A stretch of 64,000 nucleotides of DNA, taken from NCBI GenBank assembly GCA_037178975.1, contig JASJZH010000006.1, positions 7,006,001-7,070,000 of the forward strand, in the 5' to 3' direction. Below are positions 35,463 through 46,738 of this stretch, one piece after another. The translations under genes were made by a program, and so were the position numbers. This stretch comes from Oscheius tipulae (lineage: Eukaryota > Nematoda > Chromadorea > Rhabditida > Rhabditidae). The notes under the pieces were generated by a model. It did not search any database. It was given only the letters and a program-made list of their open reading frames with translations, and was not told the DNA's origin. How positions within the stretch are numbered: position 1 is the first letter of the stretch; each line of letters begins with the position of its first letter.

Positions 35463-35648
35463 TCAGCTTCTGCAGAGCTTGCAGTTGCAGTATTCGCATA
35501 CGGAGTCCTCAGCTATAAAGGAATGACAATAAACAGCGACAGAAAGTAACTCACCCTTCTTCGAGTTAAGTTCAGAGTGAGCGAAAAGTGCAATAAGAGT
35601 GCTCAGAAGTAGTAAGCAGTAGGAGTGTGAGTTTTTTTTGTGAACGAG
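35463..35648 (-). CDS. Small secreted Cys-rich peptide (start unresolved)
   Basis: Two minus-strand exons, 35555-35648 and 35463-35512, are separated by a 42-nt GT-AG intron of the normal local size. They encode a hydrophobic signal-like run (YCLLLLSTLIALFAHS), a short basic spac er and a mature end EDSVCEYCNCKLCRS before TGA. The four cysteines form C-x2-C-x-C-x2-C, a spacing seen in metal-binding or disulfide-rich peptides. A poly(A) signal follows 20 bases later. The first exon opens after a TCTTAG acceptor at 35649 but has no in-frame ATG, so either a short upstream exon supplies the start or the model is wrong. No family is recognised. Confidence 0.45.
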   Translation of the reverse strand, partial: LVHKKNSHSYCLLLLSTLIALFAHSELNSKKGELLSVAVYCHSFIAEDSVCEYCNCKLCRS

Positions 35649-36162
35649 CTAAGATTTACAGGTACAGTTCTGTATCAGATGTTTTTGTTTGTACCCCACC
35701 CTCACAAGGCAGACTCTGAAGGGTGGGTTATAATCCTCCTCATTTTCATACTGCTAACTGGGTATTTGAGCTCAGTGCGTTGGGCTTTTCGGGCATCCTC
35801 GCAGAAAGACGAATGATGATCAGAGGAAGAAGAAGAAGCAAGTGGTTGAGCATTTCTAGCTTTGGAACTCAGATTAAATTGGGTCGACCAGACGGTCCAC
35901 TTTTGTATTCTGCTATAGAATTAGCTTTCAAAGTCCGCAGATTCCACTTTCAATCACTGACCAGACTTCAAGATAAAATGATAGCACAAGAGTTAAAGAG
36001 ATAGGTTCGAAGCAGGTAGCAAGATTACGCTAGGCTTTGTCAGTTTTGACATAATTCAAAGCGCACAGAAGGTCACAGAAACTAATCTAAGCTACCAGAT
36101 GGTGTAAATTGTTACGACATGCTGGGGCTAGCTTTAAAAAATTTACTTTCCATACACGCATA
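35649..36162. other. Spacer, no supported gene
   Basis: Contains the unresolved upstream region of the small peptide gene. A plus-strand frame at 35723-36004 has no homology I recognise and no splice or start support. Confidence 0.4.
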
Positions 36163-37046
36163 TCACCACTTTGTTTTTAGTATGTCCAACTGGTCGATGA
36201 TATGCTGGTCTTCTGTGCAGCCTTGTAAAAACTCTTCTCTTGTAATTTTTCCATCCTTGTTTCTATCCATTTTCTACATTTATAAAAGTGAAAAGCTGCA
36301 GGGCAGATACCTGAAACTGGTGACGGATATGGCGACGAAGAGCTATCGGGAAGAGTTTGTCTTTGTAGTAATGGTAGCCAACCATGGAATACATTGCCCT
36401 TAACAGCATGTTATGTAAACATTGATTCTACCTGCAAACTTGAAAGTAATCCTCTTCAACAATGTAGCCTTTTCGCTTAGCATCATACAGATCAAACAAC
36501 CAATCCAGGCGTTGTTCCAGTGTGCCTTTTGTGAACATTGACAAAATACTGACAAATTCCTAAAAATGGAATTATTGTGATTCAAGGATAACATACAGAG
36601 AAGCTAATACGTCCATTGCCATCGTCGTCGAACGTATTGAAAACTAGTTCAGCATACTCTGTGGCATCTAAAACTCAGATCATTAGAAATCTGGAAAAAC
36701 CACCTGAGCTTCGGCAAATGTTGAAGAAACTTCTGAAGATTTGAATGAACTGCTCGCGAGTCACATATCCGCTTGGGCAATTCTGAAAATTTCGTACAGC
36801 AGAGAAAGAAGAAAAACAAACTTGTTTAAAGCCTTGATAAAGATATTTTAACTCTTTTTCTGAGAAGTGCGTCTGGTCTTTCAACATATGCAGGCTTTCC
36901 GGCTTATAGCGAAGTTTCTGGTCGTCCATTTCCTTCTGTAGAGCGCATTCAACATTTTCTGTTACAAAAAGGTTAAAATAAACAGCAGACTTACGGCCAA
37001 ATACAGACATTCTCCTACGGACACCTTTGGAGTTGAAAGAGCCCAT
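36163..37046 (-). CDS. KChIP-like neuronal calcium sensor (EF-hand)
   Basis: Seven exons (36995-37046, 36822-36958, 36704-36782, 36597-36667, 36432-36559, 36311-36398, 36163-36273) join in phase to 221 residues, close to the usual KChIP length. The start MGSFNSKG offers an N-myristoylation glycine. The core matches KChIP/recoverin proteins: RYKPESLHMLKDQTHFSEKE, then NCPSGYVTREQF in the degenerate first hand, and EF-hands with DDDGNGRISF, LYDAKRKGYI and MDRNKDGKITREEF. EF-hand 3 (DAKRKG) has Lys/Arg at positions that normally bind calcium and may be weak. Such proteins bind calcium and regulate A-type Kv4 channels at the membrane; the closest C. elegans group would be the KChIP-like NCS genes. 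An acceptor (TTTCGTCAG) lies 13 bases before the ATG. Confidence 0.88.
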
Positions 37047-37479
37047 GGCAAGTGACGGACTGACGAAATACGACACCGCTCGGACAGGCTCTAGATTACA
37101 TTCTCGAAGAAATTATCACCGATTGATTATTGGCAAGATTATAAAAGAAGTATAAAAACCTTTCTCTTACCTTGTGGAACGTTCCAAAACGGTACAATTA
37201 TGCAGGATAAACTTGTATACAATAAGGGTGAGTGGTCGTTTCTATTTTAAAATCACTACAATTCTGAATTCCAGCCGCCAAGAAGTCGTGTAAATGTTAA
37301 AGACTGAGGACGTTTACTCACTGGGGTATAAGCAATTTGTTCTCTGTTCTCTGGTTCATTGTTATCGGTACAATCGGTTAGTCAGTGCCTCCACTCTGGG
37401 AATGGTTCTGTTGACGGTAGATGAGGACCATGATCCGAGCTGCTAGTTGAGCAACACTTTTCTTCTACGTTCTTTCGAA

Positions 37480-37556
37480 AACACCACGTTTGAAGCACCT
37501 TTTTTTATTAACTCAAAAAACTCAAGTTCATGGTAAATACAGAGATACTCTTAAAA
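37480..37556 (-). repeat. Dispersed repeat, copy 2
   Basis: Reverse-orientation copy of 34801-34880. It lies about 430-510 bp upstream of the calcium-sensor start and about 120 bp beyond the end of the tetraspanin gene. Confidence 0.75.
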
Positions 37557-37678
37557 GCCTGTGGTAGGAATTTGTAGATGGAAACCGTATGTATTATGCT
37601 GGGTTCACTGGGGTGTAAGTGATTGGTCATCAGAGGTAAATAATAATCTTGCTTAGTTAACCTGACAGGATAATGCAA

Positions 37679-39113
37679 TCAAAGCTTTGGGTCATCGGGG
37701 ACGCTATCTTCATTCTCGTTCTCCGTCCAGTTAGCATCGCCTACCCTGTCAAGCGGAGTCAGTTGAAGTTCGAGACGTTCCCTTTCGTTGATGGCAATAA
37801 GCCGGTTTCGACGGTCCTGTTCTCTGAAGATACTTGGTCTAGGGAATAAAAATGGCTTCTACCTGCTGGTACGAGACTTTCTATCCAAGGAGCGCATTTC
37901 CATGTAGACGAAGATGGCGGCTGGAAGGACAAGGAACTGAAATCAAATTCAAAAACAGTTTTCTGACCAGTTACCTCGACGACAATGAGAGCGACAGAAA
38001 GAAAATTCACGACTCGAATGTGATGGAAGAGCCAGTTGACGAACACAATGTAGCAACCCTCAAAAGTCAAATATAAAGAATAGCCAGCTACTTACCCTGT
38101 CGTAGATGTGAAGATCTTCCTTCTTGAGCCGACCACAATTTTCCATTGCATCACGAGAAGTAAAGTAGTCCCTGTCACAACATGAATCAATCACGAATTC
38201 GTTCTTAGGATGGTAAATGGAGAAATACCAATCAGAAGGTCCGTCGACCCCGCAACATTTGAGCTGAAATCGTTCGGTTAGCAAATGTTTTGCGTCGTTA
38301 GAAATGCCACAACAGCTTTAGTCTGGCATCTTGTGAATTACTATCATCGAAACATTCAAAAAAGTTAACGCTTTCTTTCAGAGGTATCTAATTGAAGATT
38401 TTACTCTCGGATACCAATGACTTGTGTCAGTTTTGCATTCCTGTATCTGAAAAACAACTTTAAATGATTAGTAGTAGTCTCAAAAATAATAAATAGTAAT
38501 AGATTTACAGTTTGTTGAAGTTGTCCCCAAGAATAGCTCAGCTCCATTTTTCTTCCTGTAGAAGTCAATACATAGCTGTTGTTCACGTTCCTCAGCAAGT
38601 CGTTACGTACATACTCTGATGCCCCTTCCTAAAAAGACTAGCATTTCAAAATGAATCAAGCTACCCACCTTATGGACCAGACCAACAATTCCTGTGATGG
38701 CTTGAAGAGCTCCAAGAAGGGTTACAAAGGCGACAAACTGGAGAAATGAGAGTTGTAAGCCAAAATACTTACTGTTAACAGGAGAATTGGATTTCTTAGC
38801 CAGATACCGATGATGCCTACAATTGAAATTATGCTGATTGTAGCTCCAGTGAAACAGCAGAGACCAGCTGCCGAAAATGCTGAAAAGGAACATAAAAATG
38901 CATTGAGCATGAACTAATACCTGAATACGATGTTGGAGTAAGTTCAATGAACGTGTTTCTATCTACATACAACCATATTCCTATTCCAATTGATGCTAGA
39001 CCAGACGCCTTAGTTTCAATAAAAATACGTCAAAACTACGGACTTACCAGAAAAATAATGTCGAACAGGAAGAAAGCCTTGACGCGTTGCTCATAATCGA
39101 AGTTGAACTTCAT
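37679..39113 (-). CDS. Tetraspanin
   Basis: Exons 39048-39113, 38921-39008, 38773-38879, 38669-38737, 38509-38628, 38096-38263, 37975-38058, 37863-37936 and 37679-37823 join in phase to 306 residues. TM1 begins after the short cytosolic start (MKFNFDYEQRVKAFF). TM2 contains GIIGIWLRNPILLLT and TM3 FVAFVTLLGALQAITG. The large outer loop carries the hallmark CCG (LKCCGVDGPSDW) with further cysteines at SCCD and NCG. TM4 is VVNFLSVALIVVEFLVLPA, followed by a long acidic cytosolic tail ending DPKL. Tetraspanins organise membrane microdomains with integrins and receptors. The last intron (37824-37862, 39 nt) contains a stop if retained, which would give a shorter 259-residue form. An in-frame 42-nt extra exon is possible at 38405-38446. 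An acceptor (TTTGCAG) lies 15 bases before the ATG. Confidence 0.88.
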
Positions 39114-39329
39114 CTTTCCATTACTTTCCTGCAAACATGAATTGTCGTTAGCGTAAAGTAGAAAAGATTTATCCCTAGAAGGAAAATTTAAAGTTGAAAT
39201 TACTGCCGGCGGATGCGCGGCGGTTGCGCAGCGTGTTTGCACCTAAAGGCACCTAACCGTGCTCCGTGCCAACAAAGGTCATAGAAAGAGAAAAGTTTCT
39301 TCGATGGAGATGAATGACGTTTACGATGG

Positions 39330-39372
39330 GTCACATGCTAACAGTTTCAAGACGAGACTGTTAGCATGTGAC
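39330..39372. repeat. Perfect 16-bp hairpin
   Basis: GTCACATGCTAACAGT at 39330-39345 is followed after 11 bases by its exact reverse complement at 39357-39372. It stands about 217 bp upstream of the tetraspanin start. Confidence 0.85.
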
Positions 39373-42300
39373 TGAAAACAAAACACTTTTTGGCAGAGAA
39401 AAGTTCAGTAGTAGGCGGCGTAGAAGCTCTGTACACTGGTTTGTAGTCGACGCAGATGCTCTATAAAACTATTGCATTCACTGTAATCCCGTTACAAGCG
39501 ATCAAAGTCATAACATAATCTATTCAAGCTTCTGATAATCTCTGTCTGATCTGAAGTATGTTCTTTAGTTTCTTCCCTGTTCCTGCTCACTATATTCTCG
39601 AATTCTCCTTGACAGGAGGGAGAATGTGCTATAAAACCGTCCTCAATAGTCTCAGAGTACCTTAATCTACAAGAGCGTTTCAGTGAAGAAATTTTAAGGA
39701 GTTCTCTCGGATTTTTTTTAATTTTGAACAAATCCGTCTTCTACCATTTGGTAACGGCCAACTTCTTTTGACACAATTATGTACTGATGCCTCAGCAACT
39801 TTCATAGATAGGGGCAAACGGAAGATTTGTTATTTTGGATATATTTTCAGCGTCAAGAAATAATGATTAATGCATCTCTAAAGACGCTAATTTTCACCAC
39901 GCTTTCGTAGATGTCATATATTTGAATTTACTCTTAAGCTGTTGTTGAGATGAAAGAATGTAGTAGTAAGCTGGGCTCTCTACTTCTTTTGCACTGTTTG
40001 TTGTCTTCTGCCAAGGGTGCATAGGAAACGTTGCATTCTGGTTATTGAGCACTTCTACAGCCTTTGCTACAGTCGGCAGACTATCTGTTGTCTTGTTTGG
40101 TAATGTCAGTCCTGTTCAGAGAACAGACCGAGTAAGATTGAATCGAATTTAGAAGGCTTCTTGTTGCTAGGGATTAGTCCCTCATCATTCTACGGTTATT
40201 CTCTTGTGGCTTTCCAACACCCTCTCTCTCCCTTATCATTTTGTAGTAGTTGAGACGAAATGGCGGCTTTTTCGATCTGAAGCCATGATTTATTTCTATT
40301 ATTTAGCCTCCGACGGCAGGCATTTCTCAAATCTCGACGTGATTCTCTTTTTCAACAAACGACTTTTTCAAAATTTCTTTTCCAACCAACTCTCCAGTTC
40401 TGGACCGACGTTGATTCCAATCCGAGAGGGCCGTTAAATATGCTGCTCTTTGTGTGTTTCTGTTTGTTTTTCATCCTGCGACCGTCGCGTTCTCGCTCTT
40501 GCATATTTTTCAAATAGAGATTCACTATTGCAACACATCGGGAATATTTGTTAAGCCTGTTACCCAGACTACGGACTAATCTCGGATTTCCCCCTTTCCG
40601 TATTTTGTTCACACACAGCCGGCTTACGGGATCTTTTTTCTCAGCAGAGCTTTGATAAACTTAATGGTTTCACAGCTGGGCATTCGCACATGATTGTAGA
40701 TTATCGCTCGGATAAGACTTGACTAGCCGTGTGTTGATGAATTTTTTGGGGGAACTTCGAAACTACGGATGTCGTCTTTCGGACCTGGCCACAGTCTCTG
40801 TGGTCGTTCTCTATTTTGGTGAGGTCATACGAATGACCTTGCGGAGGTAGCGGGGCAAGCCCTCCTGCACCCGAAACCGCATATCACTTCACGCATTTTC
40901 GTTAAGAGTCTAAACTTACAAATTACTTATTTTATGTTCTGACTATCTCCTTCAATTATTTCGTGAATCTTAAGACTTTGAGAGTGTAGTGGACTCTGTG
41001 TGTACAACAGATCTCGAAGTGATGAGCCATATCCTGAAAATCTTGTCTCCAGGTTGTAGAACATGAGCATAACTTTTGTAATGCGCGCTCGTGCTCGGGT
41101 AGCGTGCTATCTTTGGTGAGTCGAGGGGTCAGCGGCCGCGGATTCTCGCGCCCTCAGCCTTGTCAAACAATGGCTGCGAGCGCCCGCCAATTACCTCACA
41201 GTTCATCGTATCGATCCCTCAAAACAACCGATCAGCTCCTCTTTCTTGACTATTTACTTATATATTCTATTTTCTACAAGCTTTAATCCCGCTAAAATTC
41301 AAATGTTGCAAATTCTGACTCTGCGTGCCCGCTTTGTTTGAATGTGCAGAGATGCAGTTGTCTAGGATTTTGGCTAGGTCTCTAGTCTCATTGCGCATCT
41401 CCGTTTATGGCAAAACGGTTAGAGAACTTAATTTCCTTCGTGCTCCGGAAATCATTAAACAATAAATCTTATGCTATGGATTCCTCTTCTCCACCTCAGT
41501 GTGCAGGAGATTGACTGCCGTGACGAATGTTTTGTCTCACTATGACAGCTGACACTGTTCGAACACGTATAACATTGCTCACAGCTTCCTACATAACTCT
41601 TTTATGGTTGTCAGCTTTTACCTTTGAGACGTCTGACAGTCAAATCTCTGATGGTGGTCGGAAATGTTAGTAGTTTTACATACTATAACACGAATTAAAG
41701 CCATATACGCTCACTTCTGCTGCACTGCCTGGACTGACGGATTACAGCTTTCTCATCTTATTTTTCCACACCAAGTCTTTTCTTTTGATCAGTGGATGCT
41801 CTCGATACCATGTAAAGTCAAAAGTAATTCTATTGAATGAACGCACTGACGGATTATCGATCCACCATAACCTCCTTTCTTCCACGCCCCTCGCTGTCTC
41901 TCTCTCTCTCTCTCTTTCTACCCGGTTAATCTTCCTGTCATCACATAGCCCATCTTTTGAATTTTCGACAAGTCAAGTAGTTCCTTGAGAGTCGCTCTTT
42001 TGCCTCTGTACCGGTATGCAAGCCCATTATTTTTATGTTCTTATTCAAGATTCCACCTGAATCCGAGCTATATTTCCATGCAAACGATGCCGTGTGATTG
42101 ATTTATTTCATTGCATTTGTCAATGTTTCTCAAATCTTCTCAATGTTAATTGAGCGGACAGTGAGCAGATTTTTTGAAGCTAGAGTCATTTTCTAGCTAC
42201 ACCAACTTGGTGGTAAACAGAACTGATAGCATTCGCTTTTTGCGAAAGTTGGGTAACAATCAATGTTATTTTTTGCTTCACACTATTCCCCTTTTCTTTC

Positions 42301-43770
42301 TCTTCCTCACCATTCTAGGTTTTGTGCTTAAACTGTGAGACTTGCCACACTTGAAATTCTCTTAATCCCACGACTTAACATTTCTGATTGTAGTCTGTAT
42401 CTCCTAGGAAACGGTAAAAGCATACCTCTAGATTCCTCACCAATCAAGTAGCCAGCACAAGTGTTCACAAAATATGAATCTCGATTTTCGTCAGATGAGT
42501 AACTATATAGGCTTGTCGAACTGCGCCAGCAAGCTTGCTTCTTCGTCTCTATTTAGGAAGAAAATGTTTTGAAACGGAAATGACGTGTAGGCATTTAGAA
42601 AGAAGGAAATTTCTTTGCTCAATTCAGTGCATCCTTATCGCGCCTATCATTCCTGTCACAGGATAGCTGTGAAGCTTCAGCCCAACCATTTATTCATTTT
42701 TGCACTCATACTCTTTTAACCTGCTTCTCACATCCTGTTTTTATAGAAGCCATTCAATTGTTTTGACAAAGGTCGCCTGAGGCGACGAGGATACTTTGTA
42801 GACACACAGGTATGGGTGACTATGTGAGGCCAAAACGCGCGCGGAAACTGGATTGCGACGCCTTGCTATCGGCGCGCACAGGCCAGAGCACTCCGTAACC
42901 ACCTTCCAAGGATTAGAACCTAAACTCATCATTGTTCTAGCTCATATTAGTACATTGACATACTAATGTCACTGCTATTAGCTAGCATACAAACTCTTTT
43001 GCTATTAACTTCATGAATTGCATTCTATGAGTTATCTAGTTTTACTTTAATTGCCCGCATTTTGCAGTTTCTATGGACATGGCTAAACATATCACATTTT
43101 TGTGCGAATTCGGTAACCAGGTCCATTCATGTTGCCATAGGAAAGAAGTAACGCTGCCAAAGATGCCTCCGTTCCAAACCTGATCCCGCCTCGGCCGTTC
43201 CTTCGCGCTTCCGCCGCCTCCCGAGAAACCTTTCCCCCAAATTACAAGAGAGATTGAACATTTTTTTCACTATGTTGCACTCTTTTCTATTGGCGGTAGT
43301 TAAATGATCTTTCAGTCGCCATCCTGTCTCGATCATTGAGCACTTCTTGTCTTTTATAGGTCTGACACAGATCAGGTCACACTCCTTCCTAATAATTGAT
43401 CCGTATGCTGGTTAGAAATCGTTTGGAAACTTTCGTTTAGATCTTTATCATGCTTGTCTAAACGTACAAAGTTGATAATGATAAAATATATCTCAATATA
43501 TCCTATTATACCGGTTTTAGGAAAATCCAGGAAAGGGTCAGAAAGTGAAGTGACTGCTGGCCACTTATCTCTAGCGCAATCTTTCCCTTTGTTCATTGAT
43601 TTGACAAACGCAGCTGGCCTGTAATTTTTCGATAAACATAACACTATTATAGGTCCGACGCCGTCATATGAGAATCAGCCAGCAGTAGAGAGCGGTGAAC
43701 TTCTAAACTCGGCCTGTGTAAGGCACGCCATCACAGAAAGAAAAGATAAAAATGGAAACTTTCAGGTAGT
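39373..43770. other. 4.4-kb non-coding region before Pygopus
   Basis: No gene is supported. Pyrimidine-rich, with a short TC microsatellite. The region ends in the acceptor AACTTTCAG just before the Pygopus ATG. It probably contains regulatory DNA of the two divergently placed neighbours. Confidence 0.5.
41897..41915 (+). repeat. TC microsatellite
   Basis: About nine and a half uninterrupted TC units. Confidence 0.85.
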
Positions 43771-46402
43771 ATGTCCGCCAGCTTTCCAGCGCCTGTGAGC
43801 GGTCATTTCGCACAACCATCACCAATGTACCCGAACCAGGGGTTCGGAGTATATAATGATCCCTATCAGCAGGTGAAAAAGCAAATCGCAGAAAACATTC
43901 AGTTTTTCAGCTCTATAACCAAGCTCCGGGCAGCAGTTATCCAGCTCCTTCTCATCAGCCCGGCTCTCAACAACCTATGATGAAACCTAGTTTTGATCCC
44001 CGGCAAGCCAATGGGTAATTTAGATGATTTCATTCCCAAACTATAATTTCTAGATACGTGTATCCTCAAAACGGAGCAGGTCAGATGATGTCACCTGGAA
44101 TGGGAGGACCCTATCCTCAGCAGTCGATGAGACCTCCACAAAATTACTATGGTCAACAGCAGGCAATTGGACAAATGCCACCTGCTTCGATGCAAAAACC
44201 ACCCGCCTCGTCGGCATCCTCAACAGCTATGGGACCACCGAACGGAATGCAGCAAAATATGATGATACAGCAGGGCATGAACCATATACCTACGAGTGCG
44301 GCAGGACCCGCAGGACAGATTCCGACACAGATGAAGAGTCCGATGTCAATGCCTATAAGACCCCAACAACAGCAATCGACACAACCTCAGATGAATAGTC
44401 CTGGGTAGGTTGTGTGGTCGCTTCTTATCATCGTTTGGCAGCAGTTTTTTTTTCTCTATACGCAAGAAAGAGAAATGGTTGTATCAAACCCGCTATAGGT
44501 CTCTTTTGCGGCCGTTGGGTTATCAGCGATGGAGGCGAGGAAGGCAAACATTAGGAGCACGCTCATGAAAACTGCGCGAAATGTTGCTTCGACTCAATTG
44601 TGCTGTTCCTAGAAGGGCTGCGAATCATTTCCGAAAATCGATAAAATAATAAAAGCCAATAACCTCAGAATACCAATTAGTGACCAAAACGGCGGTACAC
44701 ATAATAATCCTCAGAGCTCACGGTATAATTATAGCATGTTCGCTGCTCCGGCTCCACCGAGGATGAAGCAACAATTACCATCTCCCGGAACAATGCATGT
44801 GATGCCGAGCCACCCGGTTTGTCGTCATAAATCTTTTGGGATACATAATTTTGTTGTCTAGATGGCCGGCGATCCGTCTTCGAGCACAGCAAGTCACATG
44901 GTGCAGCAAGCACAGAACTCCATGAATCCCTCAACTCCGAGGAGTTTACCTGCCCCGCCGACTCAAGAAACACCGTTCACCGCTGTCACCCATTACGAGA
45001 TGCCTCCAGCTTTTCCTCAGTACCAGGATCAATTCAAGGTGCAAACAACTTTGTTATGTCCAAGTGATCCAATTCAGAAACATAACCCCACCACCGTCCA
45101 CTACTACGACAGGCGACGATCTCAGCTGAAACTTAATTATCCCACTGGTCAGGTGGTGAGTTTTTTAGTGGGATACAAAAACATGTTCATTTGCAGCAGG
45201 CACCGGCCCAGGAGCCACCAACGTTCGGTTTCTTGCCTGGACAGGCTCGTTATGAGGAAAAATTTGATCGGAGGAATCCAGCTAGTAGCACAGTCCCAAC
45301 AACTCAAATGAATTCAGCGCCAATGACTTCTAATCCGATGCTTCATCGGCAGATGTCAGCTCCTGGAATAGCCTCTCCCTCATATGCTCAGCAACAGCAA
45401 CAAATGATGCCAGCTCCTACAGGGCCAGCAGCGAAAAAAACAAAAAGAAGTGCGTCCACAACAGTTGGTAAGCTATTTTGTGTCTTTAGTTAGAAAATAC
45501 GTTTCAGAACCCAATCCTCCTCCTTCATATCAAGCAAACAGAATGGTGCATATGGGTACATTCAACAATCCTAACTTGAAGAGTCCTGGTCTCATGCCGA
45601 TGAATAGTCCGATGGGATCCATGCAGTCTCCCCAAATGCCGCCAAGCAGCGTGGCGGGGTCGAATGGAATGAATATGATGCCCGGAATGCCTCCAATAGG
45701 CGCCAACGGCATGAACGGAAATGGTATGGTTCCAAGCTCGATAGGGATGGATCACAACGGAATGGGATCACATGTGGGGAACGGAATGACACAGTCCATG
45801 AGCAACATGCAACAAAATGGACAGTTCCACGACATGAGACCTCCACCCCAGTACTCACAAATGCAAATGCCTTCCAGTTCACAAGTTTACAGTGAGTACT
45901 GTTGGGGTTTGGTTATAAAACTCCTTTTTCAGACAATCAGATGCAGCAACGATACGGCAATGGTCTGATGTCGCCTGCGCATCAAGAACCCAATCCCTCT
46001 CCCATGCAACAGGTATTCATATACTTCAGTTCTGTTCACTTATCATTTAGAATGGTAGTCAGCCTGGAATGCCCCAACCGCAGGAACAAATATCACAACA
46101 GCATCCTCAGCAGCTAATGTATATGCGTCAGCTGCCTCCATGCAATACATGCAAGGCGGAGATCACTGTCAGTGAATCTTGGAGATTGTACATGAAAATT
46201 TGTTTTCAGCAAGGTTCTCCATGTAAAATATGTGCTAATCCTAGTTGTAGACGGACGTTTCATGTGGTAAAATGCATTTTTGACGATGGTAACGTTACAA
46301 ATTCAGAAATGCAGCGGCCTCACTGACGCGGCAACATCATTGCTCAATCAGAATGCCGATATCGGCTGGGTCTGTCCGGTGTGCGATCCCAGGCCCCGAT
46401 GA
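43771..46402 (+). CDS. pygo: Pygopus-like PHD-finger protein
   Basis: Twelve exons (43771-43872, 43911-44014, 44054-44404, 44681-44816, 44862-45038, 45078-45155, 45197-45467, 45508-45891, 45933-46012, 46051-46167, 46210-46266, 46307-46402) join in phase to 650 residues. Most of the protein is low-complexity Pro/Met/Gln/Gly-rich sequence with a basic nuclear signal (AAKKTKRS). The last three exons form a PHD finger: CNTC, then 12 residues to CANPSC, then FHVKC, SGLTDAATSLLNQ and WVCPVC. The 12-residue gap, the C-x4-H-x2-C block and the SGLT(D/E)AA motif match the Pygopus PHD closely. Pygopus links histone H3K4 methylation and BCL9/Legless to beta-catenin in Wnt target transcription. I do not see the usual N-terminal NPF motif beside the nuclear signal. 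An acceptor (AACTTTCAG) lies five bases before the ATG. Confidence 0.85.
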
Positions 46403-46732
46403 AAAAGATTTATGCAAAACGATTATACCATCTCCAACATTTCTTTCTCTCGGTAGCCGGTGTGTCATTTGTGGTGAAAACCATTCCATTTTCTTAGTTT
46501 CGACTTCCCTTCCTGGTACAAATTCTCGTTACGTGCCTCCTGTACGTTCCCCAAAACGAAATCTCTCCATCATCTAACTGGGTCCATTCCGTCCCATCTT
46601 TCCTTGGCCATATGTAACTGTCATCACTTTTATCAGTTCTCCCATCAAACATGTACTAGTGTAGAGCATGTATAGGGACCAATTTCCAATTTCTAATTTC
46701 ATCGAGATTTTAATAACAACTATTTATGAAAC

Positions 46733-46738
46733 AATAAA
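46733..46738 (+). terminator. Poly(A) signal AATAAA of the Pygopus gene
   Basis: AATAAA about 330 bp after the stop codon at 46400-46402. Confidence 0.65.

Noticed and set aside
45592-45882. Minus-strand frame within Pygopus
   Set aside because: Shadow of the Met/Gly/Asn-rich coding exon on the plus strand.
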